In this document: one piece after another, positions 1 through 8,469 of the stretch
Numbering within the stretch: the stretch's first letter is position 1
How the letters are laid out: each line of letters begins with the position of its first letter
Source: Saccharospirillum salsuginis
Lineage (GTDB): Bacteria > Pseudomonadota > Gammaproteobacteria > Pseudomonadales > Natronospirillaceae
Direction of reading: 5' to 3'
Assembly (NCBI RefSeq): GCF_014651855.1
Contig: NZ_BMXR01000003.1
Coordinates: 406,521 to 470,520 of the forward strand
DNA: 64,000 nt
The notes under the pieces: model-generated
What the model saw: the letters and a program-made list of their open reading frames with translations, nothing else
Databases searched by the model: none
Told to the model about the DNA's origin: nothing
Position numbers and translations under genes: made by a program

Positions 1-459
1 TTCTTCGGCCGTTTATGGTGTGAACAGGAATTTGAGAAAATGGGACTGGTGACCCGGATTCGCCAGTCGAATATTGGCGTCAGCCGTACGGCAGGTACGC
101 TCAGAGGCCTCCACTATCAAAGAGCCCCCCACCAGGAAGTCAAAATCGTCCGATGTTCGCGTGGAGCTATGTACGATGTGATTGTTGACCTTCGTACTGA
201 TTCACCCTCCTACGGACAATGGTTCGGTTTGGAGTTGAACCAGGATAATGCCACGATGTTGTATGTGCCCGAGGGTTGCGCTACGGGTTACCAAACGCTG
301 GTGGATGATACCGAAATGTACTACCTGACGTCGGAGTTCTATCACCCTGAGTCCGCTACTGGAGTGCGCTACAATGATCCGTCTTTCAATATTCAGTGGC
401 CGATGGAAGTAACGGTCATATCCGACAACGACACTCAATGGCCGGATCATACCGGCTAG
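1..459 (+). CDS. dTDP-4-dehydrorhamnose 3,5-epimerase-like protein (5' end cut off)
   Basis: The reading frame is open from base 1, so the gene starts before the window; 152 C-terminal residues are visible. They show the RmlC cupin pattern: an N-terminal FFGRLWCEQEF segment, RGLHYQ with the usual active-site histidine, DVIVDLR, then PEGCATGYQTL where classical RmlC has PEGFAHGF, and a final DPSFNIQWP. RmlC-type enzymes epimerise C3 and/or C5 of 4-keto-6-deoxy nucleotide sugars in the cytoplasm. The altered PEG motif and the neighbours (no rmlA, rmlB or rmlD in view) suggest a relative acting on another sugar, so no symbol is given. The next gene starts 19 bases downstream, so this is part of the plus-strand polysaccharide operon. 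Confidence 0.85.
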   Translation, partial: FFGRLWCEQEFEKMGLVTRIRQSNIGVSRTAGTLRGLHYQRAPHQEVKIVRCSRGAMYDVIVDLRTDSPSYGQWFGLELNQDNATMLYVPEGCATGYQTLVDDTEMYYLTSEFYHPESATGVRYNDPSFNIQWPMEVTVISDNDTQWPDHTG

Positions 460-478
460 CGCAAAACGGGGAATTGCC

Positions 479-1762
479 ATGATCATCGTCGATACAGCGA
501 TCGCCAAACGACTGGAAGAAGACCGACCCATACGGGTCGCCATGGTTGGCGCAGGTTACAGTGCCAAGCACATCGCCTCCCAGATTTTAAGTTCGTTTCC
601 CGCTATCCATCTGGCGGTTATTGTGAACCGAACACCGCCCAATGCCCTGGCAACCTACCGGCAAGCCGGTGCCGACAACGTCGAGACGGTCAATACCGTC
701 GGCCAGGTACAGGATATTATTGCCCGTCGGGGTCACGCGGTGACAGACAATCTGGATGCGGTCATCGACGCACCGGACATTGATGCTGTAATAGAGACCA
801 CTGGTGAAGTGGAGTATGGTGCCTACGCAGCTTTGAAGTCGATTCAGGCGGGCAAACATACTTTTGTTCTCAACTGCGAAATGGATGCCACGGTCGGCCC
901 TTTATTGAAAGCCTATGCTGATGAACGCGGGGTTGTTTACTCCAACTCTGACGGCGATGAACCGGGTGTCGCATCCAATCTGGCACGGCATGTACGCACC
1001 ATGGGGCTGGAGGTGGTCGGTGCCGGCAACCTGAAAGGGTTCTATGATGTGCATCGGACACCGGAGACTCAGCGAGCCTTTGCCGAGGCGAATAACCAGA
1101 AACCGCATATGATGACGTCATTTGTCGACGGCACCAAGTTGTCGATGGAACTCACGGTAACGGCCAATGCCCTCGGATTTGGAGTGGGAAAGCGTGGAAT
1201 GCACGGAGTGGCGTGCGACGATGTCCGCACCAGTCTGCAACATTTCCCGGAAGGCGCCTTTCAGCCCGGTAAAGGTATCGTAGATTTTTTGCTGGGAGCT
1301 GCGCCGTACACCGGTGCATTTGTGGTCGGACATACCGAGCACCCGATGAAGCAGGACTATCTTAAATATCTGAAGATGGGTGACGGACCCTTTTATATAT
1401 TCTATACACCCTTTCATTTACCCCAGTTGGAAATCCCGATCACGGTGGCTCGCGGGGTTCTGTGCGGAGATGCGGCGGTCGCACCTAAAGGCGCGCCGCA
1501 GTGTGAAGCCGTCGCCATCGCCAAGCGGGACCTGAAAGCGGGCGACACACTCGATGGCATCGGTGGCTATACCAACTACACTTTAATCGATAACTTCGAT
1601 GTCAGCCTGAAAGATAACCTACTGCCGATGGGTGTATCCGAAGGCTGTGTCATGAAGCGTGATGTACCGATAGACAAAGCCCTGACGTACGACGATGTGA
1701 TTCTACCCGATAACCGGCAGATCGATCAGTTGCGTCGCGACATGATCAATCGATTTTTCTAA
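479..1762 (+). CDS. NAD(P)-dependent oxidoreductase with Rossmann and SAF-like domains
   Basis: A 427-residue cytoplasmic protein. A Rossmann fold begins near residue 20 with VAMVGAGYSAKHI (GxGxxxxxI). The middle resembles the homoserine dehydrogenase superfamily, and the C-terminal region around residues 340-410 (VAIAKRDLKAGDTLDGIGGY) resembles a SAF domain, as in sialic acid synthases and antifreeze proteins. Proteins of this design occur in polysaccharide loci next to RfbF-like nucleotidyltransferases and are annotated as SAF-domain oxidoreductases; the substrate is not established. I infer oxidation or reduction of a nucleotide-linked sugar or sugar acid. The start follows a GGGGAATTGCC stretch and no better upstream start fits. 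It lies 19 bases after the epimerase and 28 before the nucleotidyltransferase. Confidence 0.85.
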   Translation: MIIVDTAIAKRLEEDRPIRVAMVGAGYSAKHIASQILSSFPAIHLAVIVNRTPPNALATYRQAGADNVETVNTVGQVQDIIARRGHAVTDNLDAVIDAPDIDAVIETTGEVEYGAYAALKSIQAGKHTFVLNCEMDATVGPLLKAYADERGVVYSNSDGDEPGVASNLARHVRTMGLEVVGAGNLKGFYDVHRTPETQRAFAEANNQKPHMMTSFVDGTKLSMELTVTANALGFGVGKRGMHGVACDDVRTSLQHFPEGAFQPGKGIVDFLLGAAPYTGAFVVGHTEHPMKQDYLKYLKMGDGPFYIFYTPFHLPQLEIPITVARGVLCGDAAVAPKGAPQCEAVAIAKRDLKAGDTLDGIGGYTNYTLIDNFDVSLKDNLLPMGVSEGCVMKRDVPIDKALTYDDVILPDNRQIDQLRRDMINRFF

Positions 1763-1790
1763 CTCACTCTAGGAACCGGAAGCCTGTGTT

Positions 1791-2576
1791 ATGAAAGTGG
1801 TCTTGTTTTGTGGAGGTCTGGGTATGCGTCTGCGTGAATACTCGGACAGCATTCCCAAGCCCATGGTACCGATTGGACACCGTCCCATCGCCTGGAATCT
1901 GATGAAGTTCTATTCTCATTTCGGTCACAAGGACTTCATCATGTGTTTGGGTCATAACGCGCATGTCATCAAGGACTATTTCCTGAAATATGATGAATGC
2001 CTGACGAACGACTTCGTTCTCGAAGGGGGCAAAGCTCAGTTGGTCAAGACCGACATTCATGACTGGCGCATAACCTTTGCCGATACGGGTTTGAAGTCAA
2101 ACATCGGCATGCGACTGAAAGCGGTCGAGAAATACCTGGATGATCTGGACCCTGATGATCTATTCATGGCCAACTACGCCGATGGTCTATCCGACGTGCC
2201 TTTGAACCAGATGCTGGAGTATTTCCAGGGAACGGACAAGGTCGCCTGTTTTCTCTGCGTGAAACCTCAGCAAACCTTCCATTATGTGCGTTTAAACGAC
2301 GACGGCACCGTTCATAGCATCCAGGACACGACCAATACCGGCTTGACCGTTAATGGTGGCTACTTCATCTTCAAGAAGCGGATATTCGACTACGTCAGGG
2401 ACGGCGAGGAGCTGGTTCATGAACCTTTCGAGCGACTGATCGCTGAAAATCAGTTGGTCGCCTATCAATACGACGGCTTCTGGAAGTGTATGGATACGTT
2501 CAAGGATAAGCAGGCATTTGACGAGCTTTATGCAAGTGGTGATTGTCCCTGGGCCGTATGGAGATCGAAGGAATAG
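1791..2576 (+). CDS. Sugar-1-phosphate nucleotidyltransferase, RfbF (glucose-1-phosphate cytidylyltransferase)-like
   Basis: 261 residues. The N-terminus GGLGMRLREYSDSIPKPMV is the nucleotide-binding signature of sugar-phosphate nucleotidyltransferases. The stretches FIMCLGHNAHVIKDYF and FADTGLKSNIGMRLKAV closely follow glucose-1-phosphate cytidylyltransferase (RfbF). The family joins a sugar 1-phosphate to a nucleotide, releasing pyrophosphate. The substrate here is unknown: the CDP-glucose 4,6-dehydratase that usually partners RfbF is not in view. The length matches the family. Its stop is only two bases before the start of the deacetylase gene, so the two are probably translationally coupled. 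Confidence 0.88.
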   Translation: MKVVLFCGGLGMRLREYSDSIPKPMVPIGHRPIAWNLMKFYSHFGHKDFIMCLGHNAHVIKDYFLKYDECLTNDFVLEGGKAQLVKTDIHDWRITFADTGLKSNIGMRLKAVEKYLDDLDPDDLFMANYADGLSDVPLNQMLEYFQGTDKVACFLCVKPQQTFHYVRLNDDGTVHSIQDTTNTGLTVNGGYFIFKKRIFDYVRDGEELVHEPFERLIAENQLVAYQYDGFWKCMDTFKDKQAFDELYASGDCPWAVWRSKE

Positions 2577-2578
2577 GC

Positions 2579-3235
2579 ATGCTGACGGCAAAAATCTTTG
2601 AAGGTATCGAACAACCTCATGTGCTGTGCCTTGGCGCCCATTGCGATGATATCGAGATTGGATGTGGGGGAAGCATTCTTAAGTTGCTGGAAGACTATCC
2701 GGGTCTTAAGGTTACCTGGGTGGTTTTTGTATCCAACGAACAGCGACGGATGGAAGCTGAAGAAGGAGCGGTGGAATTCGCGGGTAACGCTGGTGAATTG
2801 AACGTTCACATTTTTGATTTCAAGGATGGATTTCTTCCCGCTCATGTGGAAAGAGTCAAGGAGACCTTTGAACGCTTAAAGCGAGAAATCGCGAATCCCG
2901 ACCTGATACTTACACATTATCGCCACGATTTACACCAGGATCATCGTCAGGTTTGTGAACTGACTTGGAATACATTCCGTAATCACCAGATTCTAGAATA
3001 TGAGATTCCGAAGTGGGATGGCGATTTAGGAGTGCCCGGTGCTTTTATTCCATTGACCAAGGCTCAGGGTGAACGAAAAATTAGGCTGCTTCAGAAAATA
3101 TATAATTCTCAACAAACAAAGTCTTGGTTCACCGACGACCTGTTTTGGTCTTTGATGCGCATTCGCGGTATGGAATGCCATTCATCGTCAACCATTGCCG
3201 AGGCTTTTCACTTACGCAAAGTGATGCTTGGTTAA
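2579..3235 (+). CDS. PIG-L family deacetylase
   Basis: 218 residues from the ATG at 2579, chosen because GAAGGAA lies just upstream and the preceding gene stops at 2576; the frame stays open further upstream, but that part overlaps the previous gene. The zinc site of the PIG-L/LmbE family is visible: LGAHCDDIEIGCGG (HxDDxE) near residue 20 and THYRHDLHQDHRQV (HxxH) near residue 115. Family members remove N-acetyl groups from GlcNAc-type sugars, as in GPI anchor, mycothiol and antibiotic synthesis. Next to a nucleotidyltransferase it probably deacetylates an amino sugar during polysaccharide assembly. There is no signal peptide, so it is cytoplasmic. Confidence 0.88.
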   Translation: MLTAKIFEGIEQPHVLCLGAHCDDIEIGCGGSILKLLEDYPGLKVTWVVFVSNEQRRMEAEEGAVEFAGNAGELNVHIFDFKDGFLPAHVERVKETFERLKREIANPDLILTHYRHDLHQDHRQVCELTWNTFRNHQILEYEIPKWDGDLGVPGAFIPLTKAQGERKIRLLQKIYNSQQTKSWFTDDLFWSLMRIRGMECHSSSTIAEAFHLRKVMLG

Positions 3236-3252
3236 AACGTTAACCTGTTACT

Positions 3253-4641
3253 ATGGAACAAACATCCATTATGCAAAAGGGCTCCATAAAAATTGGTGTT
3301 TTCGGACACTACGGCAACAGGAATCTTGGTGATGAAGCCATTATCGAAGCCGTAATCCAAAACCTGAGACACCACATACCCGACTGTGACATCGTATGTT
3401 TGTCCATCAATCCCCACGACAGTCGTGAACGTCATGGCGTGGAAGCATTCCCGATTCGTTACCGTAAGGATTTTTTCAAGCCGGCCCGGGAACCGACTTC
3501 CACGCGACAAAACAGTTCCTCTATAAGCAAGAGCCATTCAACACCCAATAATACCGGGTTAAAAGCTACCCTGAAACGAATCCCGGGTCTGAAACTTGGC
3601 GTAAAAACACTGGGCCGAATACTGGACGGTTGGCATGGGTTAAAGCAGGAAGTTGGCTTTCTGAAGTCCGGCAGACGCTATCTCGATGATATGGATCTGC
3701 TTCTGATTACCGGTTCCAATCAATTCCTGGATAACTTTGGTGGAGCCTGGGGATTTCCGTATACCTTAATGAAATGGACCTTACTGGCCAGGATGGCCAA
3801 TACCAAAGTTGCCTATGTTAGCATCGGCGCTGGTCCGCTCGAACGGCGGTTGAGTTTTTGGATGCTTCGCGTCGCCTTGAAACGAGCGGACTATGTGTCC
3901 TACCGAGACGAAGGGTCAAAGCGATTGATTGAATCCCGAATATCGATCGATGCCCCGGTCTACCCGGATCTGGCTCATGCGCTTCGATATCCTTCCCCCG
4001 GGCACCAACCGAAGTTGGAAGAGGGGGCCTTTCATGTGGCTGTAAACCCGATGCCGGTATTTGATCGGCGATATTGGTACCAGGCAGACGATCAGAAATT
4101 TTCGGCCTATGTGGGCAAGCTGACAGATCTTTGCCGTCATGTATTGAAGAAAGGGCACCATCTCACTTTGTTCAGCACCCAGGCAAAAGACGAGTTGTTG
4201 GTGGATGAAATGCATCAAACACTGGTCAGTGATCCAGAGATTGCACCGTATATGGACCGGGTGTCCTGCGCCAAGAGTCAGCAAGTCGGGGAGTTAATGA
4301 GGGTCATCGACGGCGCAGATCTGATAGTGGCCACTCGATTCCACGCCACGGTATTACCTTTGCAGCTGAATAAGCCGGTTCTGGGAGTCTGCTACTATCG
4401 AAAGGCCGCAGAGCTACTGGACGATATTGGTCTGGGCGACTTTCATGTTGATATCAATGATTTCAGTACCAACGAATTGGTTGAGAAATTCCAACTACTG
4501 ACAGAACGGTGTTTGAACGATGGCTTGTCCTTGAGCTATCACAATGAGCGATATCAGGCATTGCTGGAAGAGCAATACAGGAAGATTGCTGATTTGGCCG
4601 AATTGTCCATACAGGGTCAGGTTCATGCCTTGAACCAATAG
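3253..4641 (+). CDS. Polysaccharide pyruvyl transferase family protein
   Basis: 462 residues; a second possible ATG lies six codons in. The N-terminal GVFGHYGNRNLGDEAIIEAV and the C-terminal DLIVATRFHATVLPLQLNKPV are characteristic of the polysaccharide pyruvyl transferase family (WcaK/CsaB-like). These enzymes transfer pyruvate from phosphoenolpyruvate to form ketal groups on exopolysaccharide or cell-wall sugars, although some members are glycosyltransferase-like. A basic stretch at residues ~80-115 has no family counterpart that I recognise. It is the last gene of the five-gene operon, 17 bases after the deacetylase, and a hairpin terminator follows about 135 bases after its stop. Confidence 0.85.
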   Translation: MEQTSIMQKGSIKIGVFGHYGNRNLGDEAIIEAVIQNLRHHIPDCDIVCLSINPHDSRERHGVEAFPIRYRKDFFKPAREPTSTRQNSSSISKSHSTPNNTGLKATLKRIPGLKLGVKTLGRILDGWHGLKQEVGFLKSGRRYLDDMDLLLITGSNQFLDNFGGAWGFPYTLMKWTLLARMANTKVAYVSIGAGPLERRLSFWMLRVALKRADYVSYRDEGSKRLIESRISIDAPVYPDLAHALRYPSPGHQPKLEEGAFHVAVNPMPVFDRRYWYQADDQKFSAYVGKLTDLCRHVLKKGHHLTLFSTQAKDELLVDEMHQTLVSDPEIAPYMDRVSCAKSQQVGELMRVIDGADLIVATRFHATVLPLQLNKPVLGVCYYRKAAELLDDIGLGDFHVDINDFSTNELVEKFQLLTERCLNDGLSLSYHNERYQALLEEQYRKIADLAELSIQGQVHALNQ

Positions 4642-4776
4642 GCCGTGTTTCATGTTGGGAAATTTGACGAGTATGAATGAGCAGACAGGCTCAGGTTACG
4701 TGGCAACAGAATCCAGACCTGCGAGTTTTGAACCAGTACCTGTTCAGTTGTGATTCGTCTCTCAGTCGAAGAATGC

Positions 4777-4813
4777 ATGGTCGAAAGCCCGGTCATTCGA
4801 CCATTGTTTTATT
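4777..4813 (+). terminator. Rho-independent terminator of the polysaccharide operon
   Basis: A perfect 9-bp inverted repeat, ATGGTCGAA (4777-4785) and TTCGACCAT (4796-4804) with a 10-base loop, is followed by TGTTTTATT. It lies about 135 bases after the stop of the last gene in the plus-strand operon and before the next promoter. Confidence 0.65.
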
Positions 4814-4924
4814 AAGAGAAACTGTGGGGCAACTCACAGTCGTGCAGTATTTGAAAGGGATACGCCCATATTTTGACGAACAGTTGTTTAATGTAAGTTT
4901 GTGACAGGGGTTTGGAATTGGCAG

Positions 4925-4952
4925 TTGTGTTTGATTCTTGCAAACCTACTAT
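4925..4952 (+). promoter_or_regulatory. Candidate sigma70 promoter for the secreted lectin-fold gene
   Basis: TTGTGT at 4925-4930 and TACTAT at 4947-4952 are separated by 16 bases. The predicted transcript would start near 4959 and give a leader of about 37 bases. The -35 element matches only in its first three bases, so the call is tentative. Confidence 0.35.
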
Positions 4953-4995
4953 AGGCCCATGCTTAAACAGCTGTACCACTAGAGGCAAATTGAGA

Positions 4996-6120
4996 ATGAG
5001 CAAGTTCATGAAAGCGACTCCTTTCGGCATGGTAGCTAGTATCGTATTTTCAGGGATCAGTCTCGGCGCTTCCGCCGAAATTCTGTTCGAAGAAAATTTT
5101 GATGACCAGGCGGATTGGACCAGTGCCATGCACAGCACTGATCGCGTTCAGACCGCCGGCTCCCACGTAATGCCCGAGGGCTGGTACGCGATTCGCCAGG
5201 ATCCTGCCTTCTCACCTTCCACCGGATATCCGAATGGCCATGAATCCATCGAGATTCTCGGTAGTAACACGGATAAGGCCCGGGGTGGTGTCGGTAAGAG
5301 CATGGTAGCATGGCGCGACAGCAACGGGCCGGACTGGTATTGGGGTTCCGATTCGATGTTGACCCAGTACTTCCCGGAAGGTTATGACGAACTCTACGTC
5401 AGTTTCTGGATTCGGTTTGATCCCGAGTGGACACCCTATGGTGAGACCGGCATGACCAAGTTATTCAGGGTCTCCAGTTGGGATCCGGATGCCGGAAACC
5501 TGTACAAGGCATTTGGCGACGGACCCAATGGTCCCATCGTGCTGTGGGATTATGAAGCCAATTCTTACGGGGCTCGCAACAAATTGGCGTTGCGTGGCCA
5601 CCCGACCAGCGATCACTACTTGATGAACAATCCAAGCACCATCAACATGCCGCGTAAGTTCGGCAATGGTAGTGCATCGCTCAACTTCGATGACAACATC
5701 CGTGACTTGAATGGGGACGGTACCAACGACAACACGATTGACAGCCTGTTTAACCTGATCACTGGTGAACCGGTCTCGGGAACTGTCTCTCACGATGAAC
5801 TGTGGGGGAATGAGTGGCATAAAATCGAGTTCCACGTGAAAATGAACTCAGGCCCGGGGGTGTTTGATGGGGTTCTGGAGCAGTGGATGGACGGCCAGTT
5901 GATCTTCAAAAATCATCAAATTCCTTGGATGGGTCACAACAGTGACGGGTCAGCCAAGTGGAACGTGGTGTCTTTCGGAGGTAACTCTCATTTTCATGCT
6001 TACGATGAAACACAGGTGCAACGTCAGGAGTGGCGAGCATACGACGATATTGTAATCTCCACCACTCTGCCCAATTCGCCGTTACCGCCGAACAATGTGC
6101 AGATACAGGTTTCACAGTAG
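4996..6120 (+). CDS. Secreted concanavalin A-like (polysaccharide lyase-like) protein
   Basis: 374 residues from the ATG at 4996, chosen because it begins a clear signal peptide (SKFMKATPF, then a hydrophobic stretch ending ASA, cleavage before EILFEENF); AGAGG lies upstream. The open frame extends back to a TTG at 4912 without signal-peptide character. The mature part has a jelly-roll pattern: EENFDD at the start, LYVSFWIRFDPEW, WHKIEFHVKMNSG and a final WRAYDDIVIS. This resembles the heparin lyase I-like polysaccharide lyase fold, but no catalytic residues can be assigned. A secreted lyase or lectin inside an exopolysaccharide locus would trim or bind the polymer. The gene overlaps the convergent glycosyltransferase gene by nine bases at its 3' end. 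Confidence 0.75.
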   Translation: MSKFMKATPFGMVASIVFSGISLGASAEILFEENFDDQADWTSAMHSTDRVQTAGSHVMPEGWYAIRQDPAFSPSTGYPNGHESIEILGSNTDKARGGVGKSMVAWRDSNGPDWYWGSDSMLTQYFPEGYDELYVSFWIRFDPEWTPYGETGMTKLFRVSSWDPDAGNLYKAFGDGPNGPIVLWDYEANSYGARNKLALRGHPTSDHYLMNNPSTINMPRKFGNGSASLNFDDNIRDLNGDGTNDNTIDSLFNLITGEPVSGTVSHDELWGNEWHKIEFHVKMNSGPGVFDGVLEQWMDGQLIFKNHQIPWMGHNSDGSAKWNVVSFGGNSHFHAYDETQVQRQEWRAYDDIVISTTLPNSPLPPNNVQIQVSQ

Positions 6121-7083
6121 GCGTTTTGTGATTTCACGGATCATCCCTCGAAGTAAACCGAGGGAGCGTCCGGCCAAATAAAGCACATCCAGGCTGAATA
6201 TCAAAGCGAGCTTCACCGGGTTAAATTCCTGTGTGGATGCTCGCTTTAGTCGTTTCAGGGACAAAATTCCTGCCGGAAGCAGCGCGGCCAGTGCCGCAGC
6301 TAAGCCTGTAAAAGTCTGGTTCAACGCAATAAAGAAAAAGCTCGAAGCTACCATCAGAGTAAACCATAAGACGAGATAAAAAACCGGGTCGGCGATGGAA
6401 GACTTCCAGTGTGATATATAATTCTCAGCATGCCACTGTTGCCGGCGAATGAAAGAAGTCATACTTTTTGCATTTCCCAAGTGAACAACCGCCAAATCAG
6501 TAATTACAGGTACTGAATGACCGGATGCCTTGAGTTTTCTCGATATATCGGTGTCTTCGCCCGAGGTAATCTGTTCGTTGAAACCGCCCACAGACTCGAA
6601 TACGGATTTTCGGATAAAAATGTTACAGCCGATCAGTTCGGTGGGCCTGGTTGAACCATGGCGACACTCAAGAAGCCAGAAAGATTCCACCCAACTGGGT
6701 GACGCCCCCAGCTTGATGCCACCCCCGACAACATCGACGCTCAAGTTCTGTAGAGTCTCCACCCCCTTTTTCAGCCACCTCGGGTCCACTACACAATCGG
6801 CATCCAGAAACGCCAGGATGGATCCGTTTGCTTTCCCAGCTCCATAGTTTCGGACTGCGCCGACATTGACGTTGGGTAACTCGTATACTTCCACGGGAAA
6901 CTGACGTGCCAAATCGGGTGTTCCATCTGTTGACGAGTTGTCCACCAGGATGGTTTCAAACCGGTCCCTGGGATAATCAGAAGCCATAATTGAATCCAGG
7001 CAGGCGTTGATGGAGTTTGCTTCATTGTGAGCCGGCAGGACAATGGATACTAAAGGCCATTCCATATCATCGTCATGCATCAT
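6112..7083 (-). CDS. Family 2 glycosyltransferase with C-terminal membrane segments
   Basis: 323 residues. The GT-A fold is clear: VSIVLPAHNEANSINACLDS near residue 12, ILVDNSSTDGTPD, the DxD motif in AFLDADCVVDPRW, a GEDTDISRKL acceptor motif, and an RRQQWHAENY stretch like Q/RxxRW. Two or three hydrophobic segments after residue 235 anchor it to the inner membrane. It transfers a sugar from a nucleotide donor to a growing polysaccharide or lipid carrier; donor and acceptor are unknown. The start ATG overlaps the stop of the CapK-like gene (ATGA), so it is the last, translationally coupled gene of the minus-strand exosortase operon. Confidence 0.88.
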   Translation of the reverse strand: MMHDDDMEWPLVSIVLPAHNEANSINACLDSIMASDYPRDRFETILVDNSSTDGTPDLARQFPVEVYELPNVNVGAVRNYGAGKANGSILAFLDADCVVDPRWLKKGVETLQNLSVDVVGGGIKLGASPSWVESFWLLECRHGSTRPTELIGCNIFIRKSVFESVGGFNEQITSGEDTDISRKLKASGHSVPVITDLAVVHLGNAKSMTSFIRRQQWHAENYISHWKSSIADPVFYLVLWFTLMVASSFFFIALNQTFTGLAAALAALLPAGILSLKRLKRASTQEFNPVKLALIFSLDVLYLAGRSLGLLRGMIREITKRLL

Positions 7084-8468
7084 CTCTGCGTATCTCCCAC
7101 GAGACTGACAACGCCTTTGAACTTCCCGTTAGCGCCCCGTTCGATAGCCCGGGTGTATTCGATGTCGACTTGCATACTTTGTCCGGTGCGCGTTAATAAA
7201 TTCTGTTTCAGCAAAGCTTCGTCGATAGCCACCCCTGGTTGTGCGGTTACAACTTTAATCCTGCATCGATTCAATCGTTCCTGAATCACTTGAGCTTCCT
7301 GTATTCCACTGAGCCCTTTGAATATGTGGTCGATACGACCAATTCGCTTACCATCTTCGGTCAGAATGACATCATCGGTACGGCCGAGTATCTGCCGGAA
7401 GTAGGGTAAGTCTGAATCGCAAGCGCACCGCTTGCTACCCAGAATTGCAGTATCTCCGATTCGGTATCGAAGAAGCGGCATGGCCTTGTTTGTTAAACTG
7501 GTGGCCAATATTTCCCCGGCTGTGTCGGTAACCGGTCGATCTTCGGTATCGACCGTCTCTACCATTCCGATGACAGGGTTGAGGTGATACATGCCCTTGC
7601 TGCATTGCCCCGAAAAAAGTACATACTCGGCTGTCCCGTAATAATCTCGCACGGGGCAATTGAATACAGTCTCGATTCGAGTTCTCTGCCAATCCATCAG
7701 TGTTTCCGAATTCGTAATCACGACCTTGGGCCTGAACTGAGGTGCTACACCGAAATGATGGTATTGACTGGCAATATCGTAGATGGCCGACGGGTAACCA
7801 ATAATCTCCTCGGGTGCGAACCGGTCCAGTTCCCGCTGGTAGTGAGGGAAGTTGCTATTGTTGATATGGTAACTGGAAAATAATCGTTGGTTCTCAGCGC
7901 GATTATATCGTGAAAACGGTGGGTTCATGTTTTCAACGGGTTGAATCATACGTCCGGCAAAAGTCGCACGGCGAGCACCAAATCGTACACCGTGTTGCTC
8001 TTCGTGGTCGACCACCAGGGCCATAGCCAGTTTGTAGGTATACTCATCAACATTGAGAACGAGCGGAGTACCCGTACTTCCACTGGTATGCTGAACCATG
8101 TACGGACGGATTTCAGGGTTACGAAGTTCATTAGCCCGTTTACGAATGGTTTGTTTATCGAGAACCGGTAGCTTTGTCAGATCCCGGGTATGGGTAAAGT
8201 CCTGTTCGCTGAGACCCCAGTCTGCCAAAAGCTTTTGATAATAAGGAATGGACCCGCGACAATATTTGACCATCTGGTGCAGCCTTTCCGCCTGATAGGC
8301 TTCAAGCTCATCTCTTGTCAGGATCTTGGCCGCATCGATCGAGCGTCGTATATCATGATAAAGACCGGTATAGCGCTTTCGGTATAATTGATAGCCATAG
8401 GCTGAAATCAGGAGGTTCTGAAGCCAGGGCGGGGAGATTTGGTATATGGAATCGGTAATGCCGCTCAT
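7080..8468 (-). CDS. CapK/phenylacetate-CoA ligase-like adenylate-forming enzyme
   Basis: 462 residues from the ATG at 8468, chosen because the previous gene stops one base earlier (TGACATG) and GGTGGAG lies upstream; the frame extends to 8627 inside that gene. The AMP-binding P-loop HTSGSTGTPLVL lies near residue 145, with RDYYGTAEYVLF and RYRIGDTAIL further on, as in the PaaK/CapK family. CapK-type proteins are found in capsule and exopolysaccharide loci and probably activate or transfer an acyl or amino acid group; the substrate is not known. Together with the upstream acyltransferase it suggests an acyl modification of the polymer. Confidence 0.85.
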   Translation of the reverse strand: MSGITDSIYQISPPWLQNLLISAYGYQLYRKRYTGLYHDIRRSIDAAKILTRDELEAYQAERLHQMVKYCRGSIPYYQKLLADWGLSEQDFTHTRDLTKLPVLDKQTIRKRANELRNPEIRPYMVQHTSGSTGTPLVLNVDEYTYKLAMALVVDHEEQHGVRFGARRATFAGRMIQPVENMNPPFSRYNRAENQRLFSSYHINNSNFPHYQRELDRFAPEEIIGYPSAIYDIASQYHHFGVAPQFRPKVVITNSETLMDWQRTRIETVFNCPVRDYYGTAEYVLFSGQCSKGMYHLNPVIGMVETVDTEDRPVTDTAGEILATSLTNKAMPLLRYRIGDTAILGSKRCACDSDLPYFRQILGRTDDVILTEDGKRIGRIDHIFKGLSGIQEAQVIQERLNRCRIKVVTAQPGVAIDEALLKQNLLTRTGQSMQVDIEYTRAIERGANGKFKGVVSLVGDTQR

Positions 8469-8469
8469 G

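Larger units (their letters stand above)
4642..4995 (+). other. Intergenic region holding a terminator and a promoter
   Basis: 354 bases between the pyruvyl transferase-like gene and the secreted lectin-fold gene. A 75-codon frame (4677-4904) has no recognisable protein features and the terminator hairpin lies inside it, so I do not call it a gene. The region holds a Rho-independent terminator and, nearer the next gene, a sigma70-like promoter. Nothing else stands out. Confidence 0.6.

Noticed and set aside
4677..4904. 75-codon frame after the pyruvyl transferase-like gene
   Set aside because: No ribosome site or recognisable motif, and the operon terminator lies inside it.
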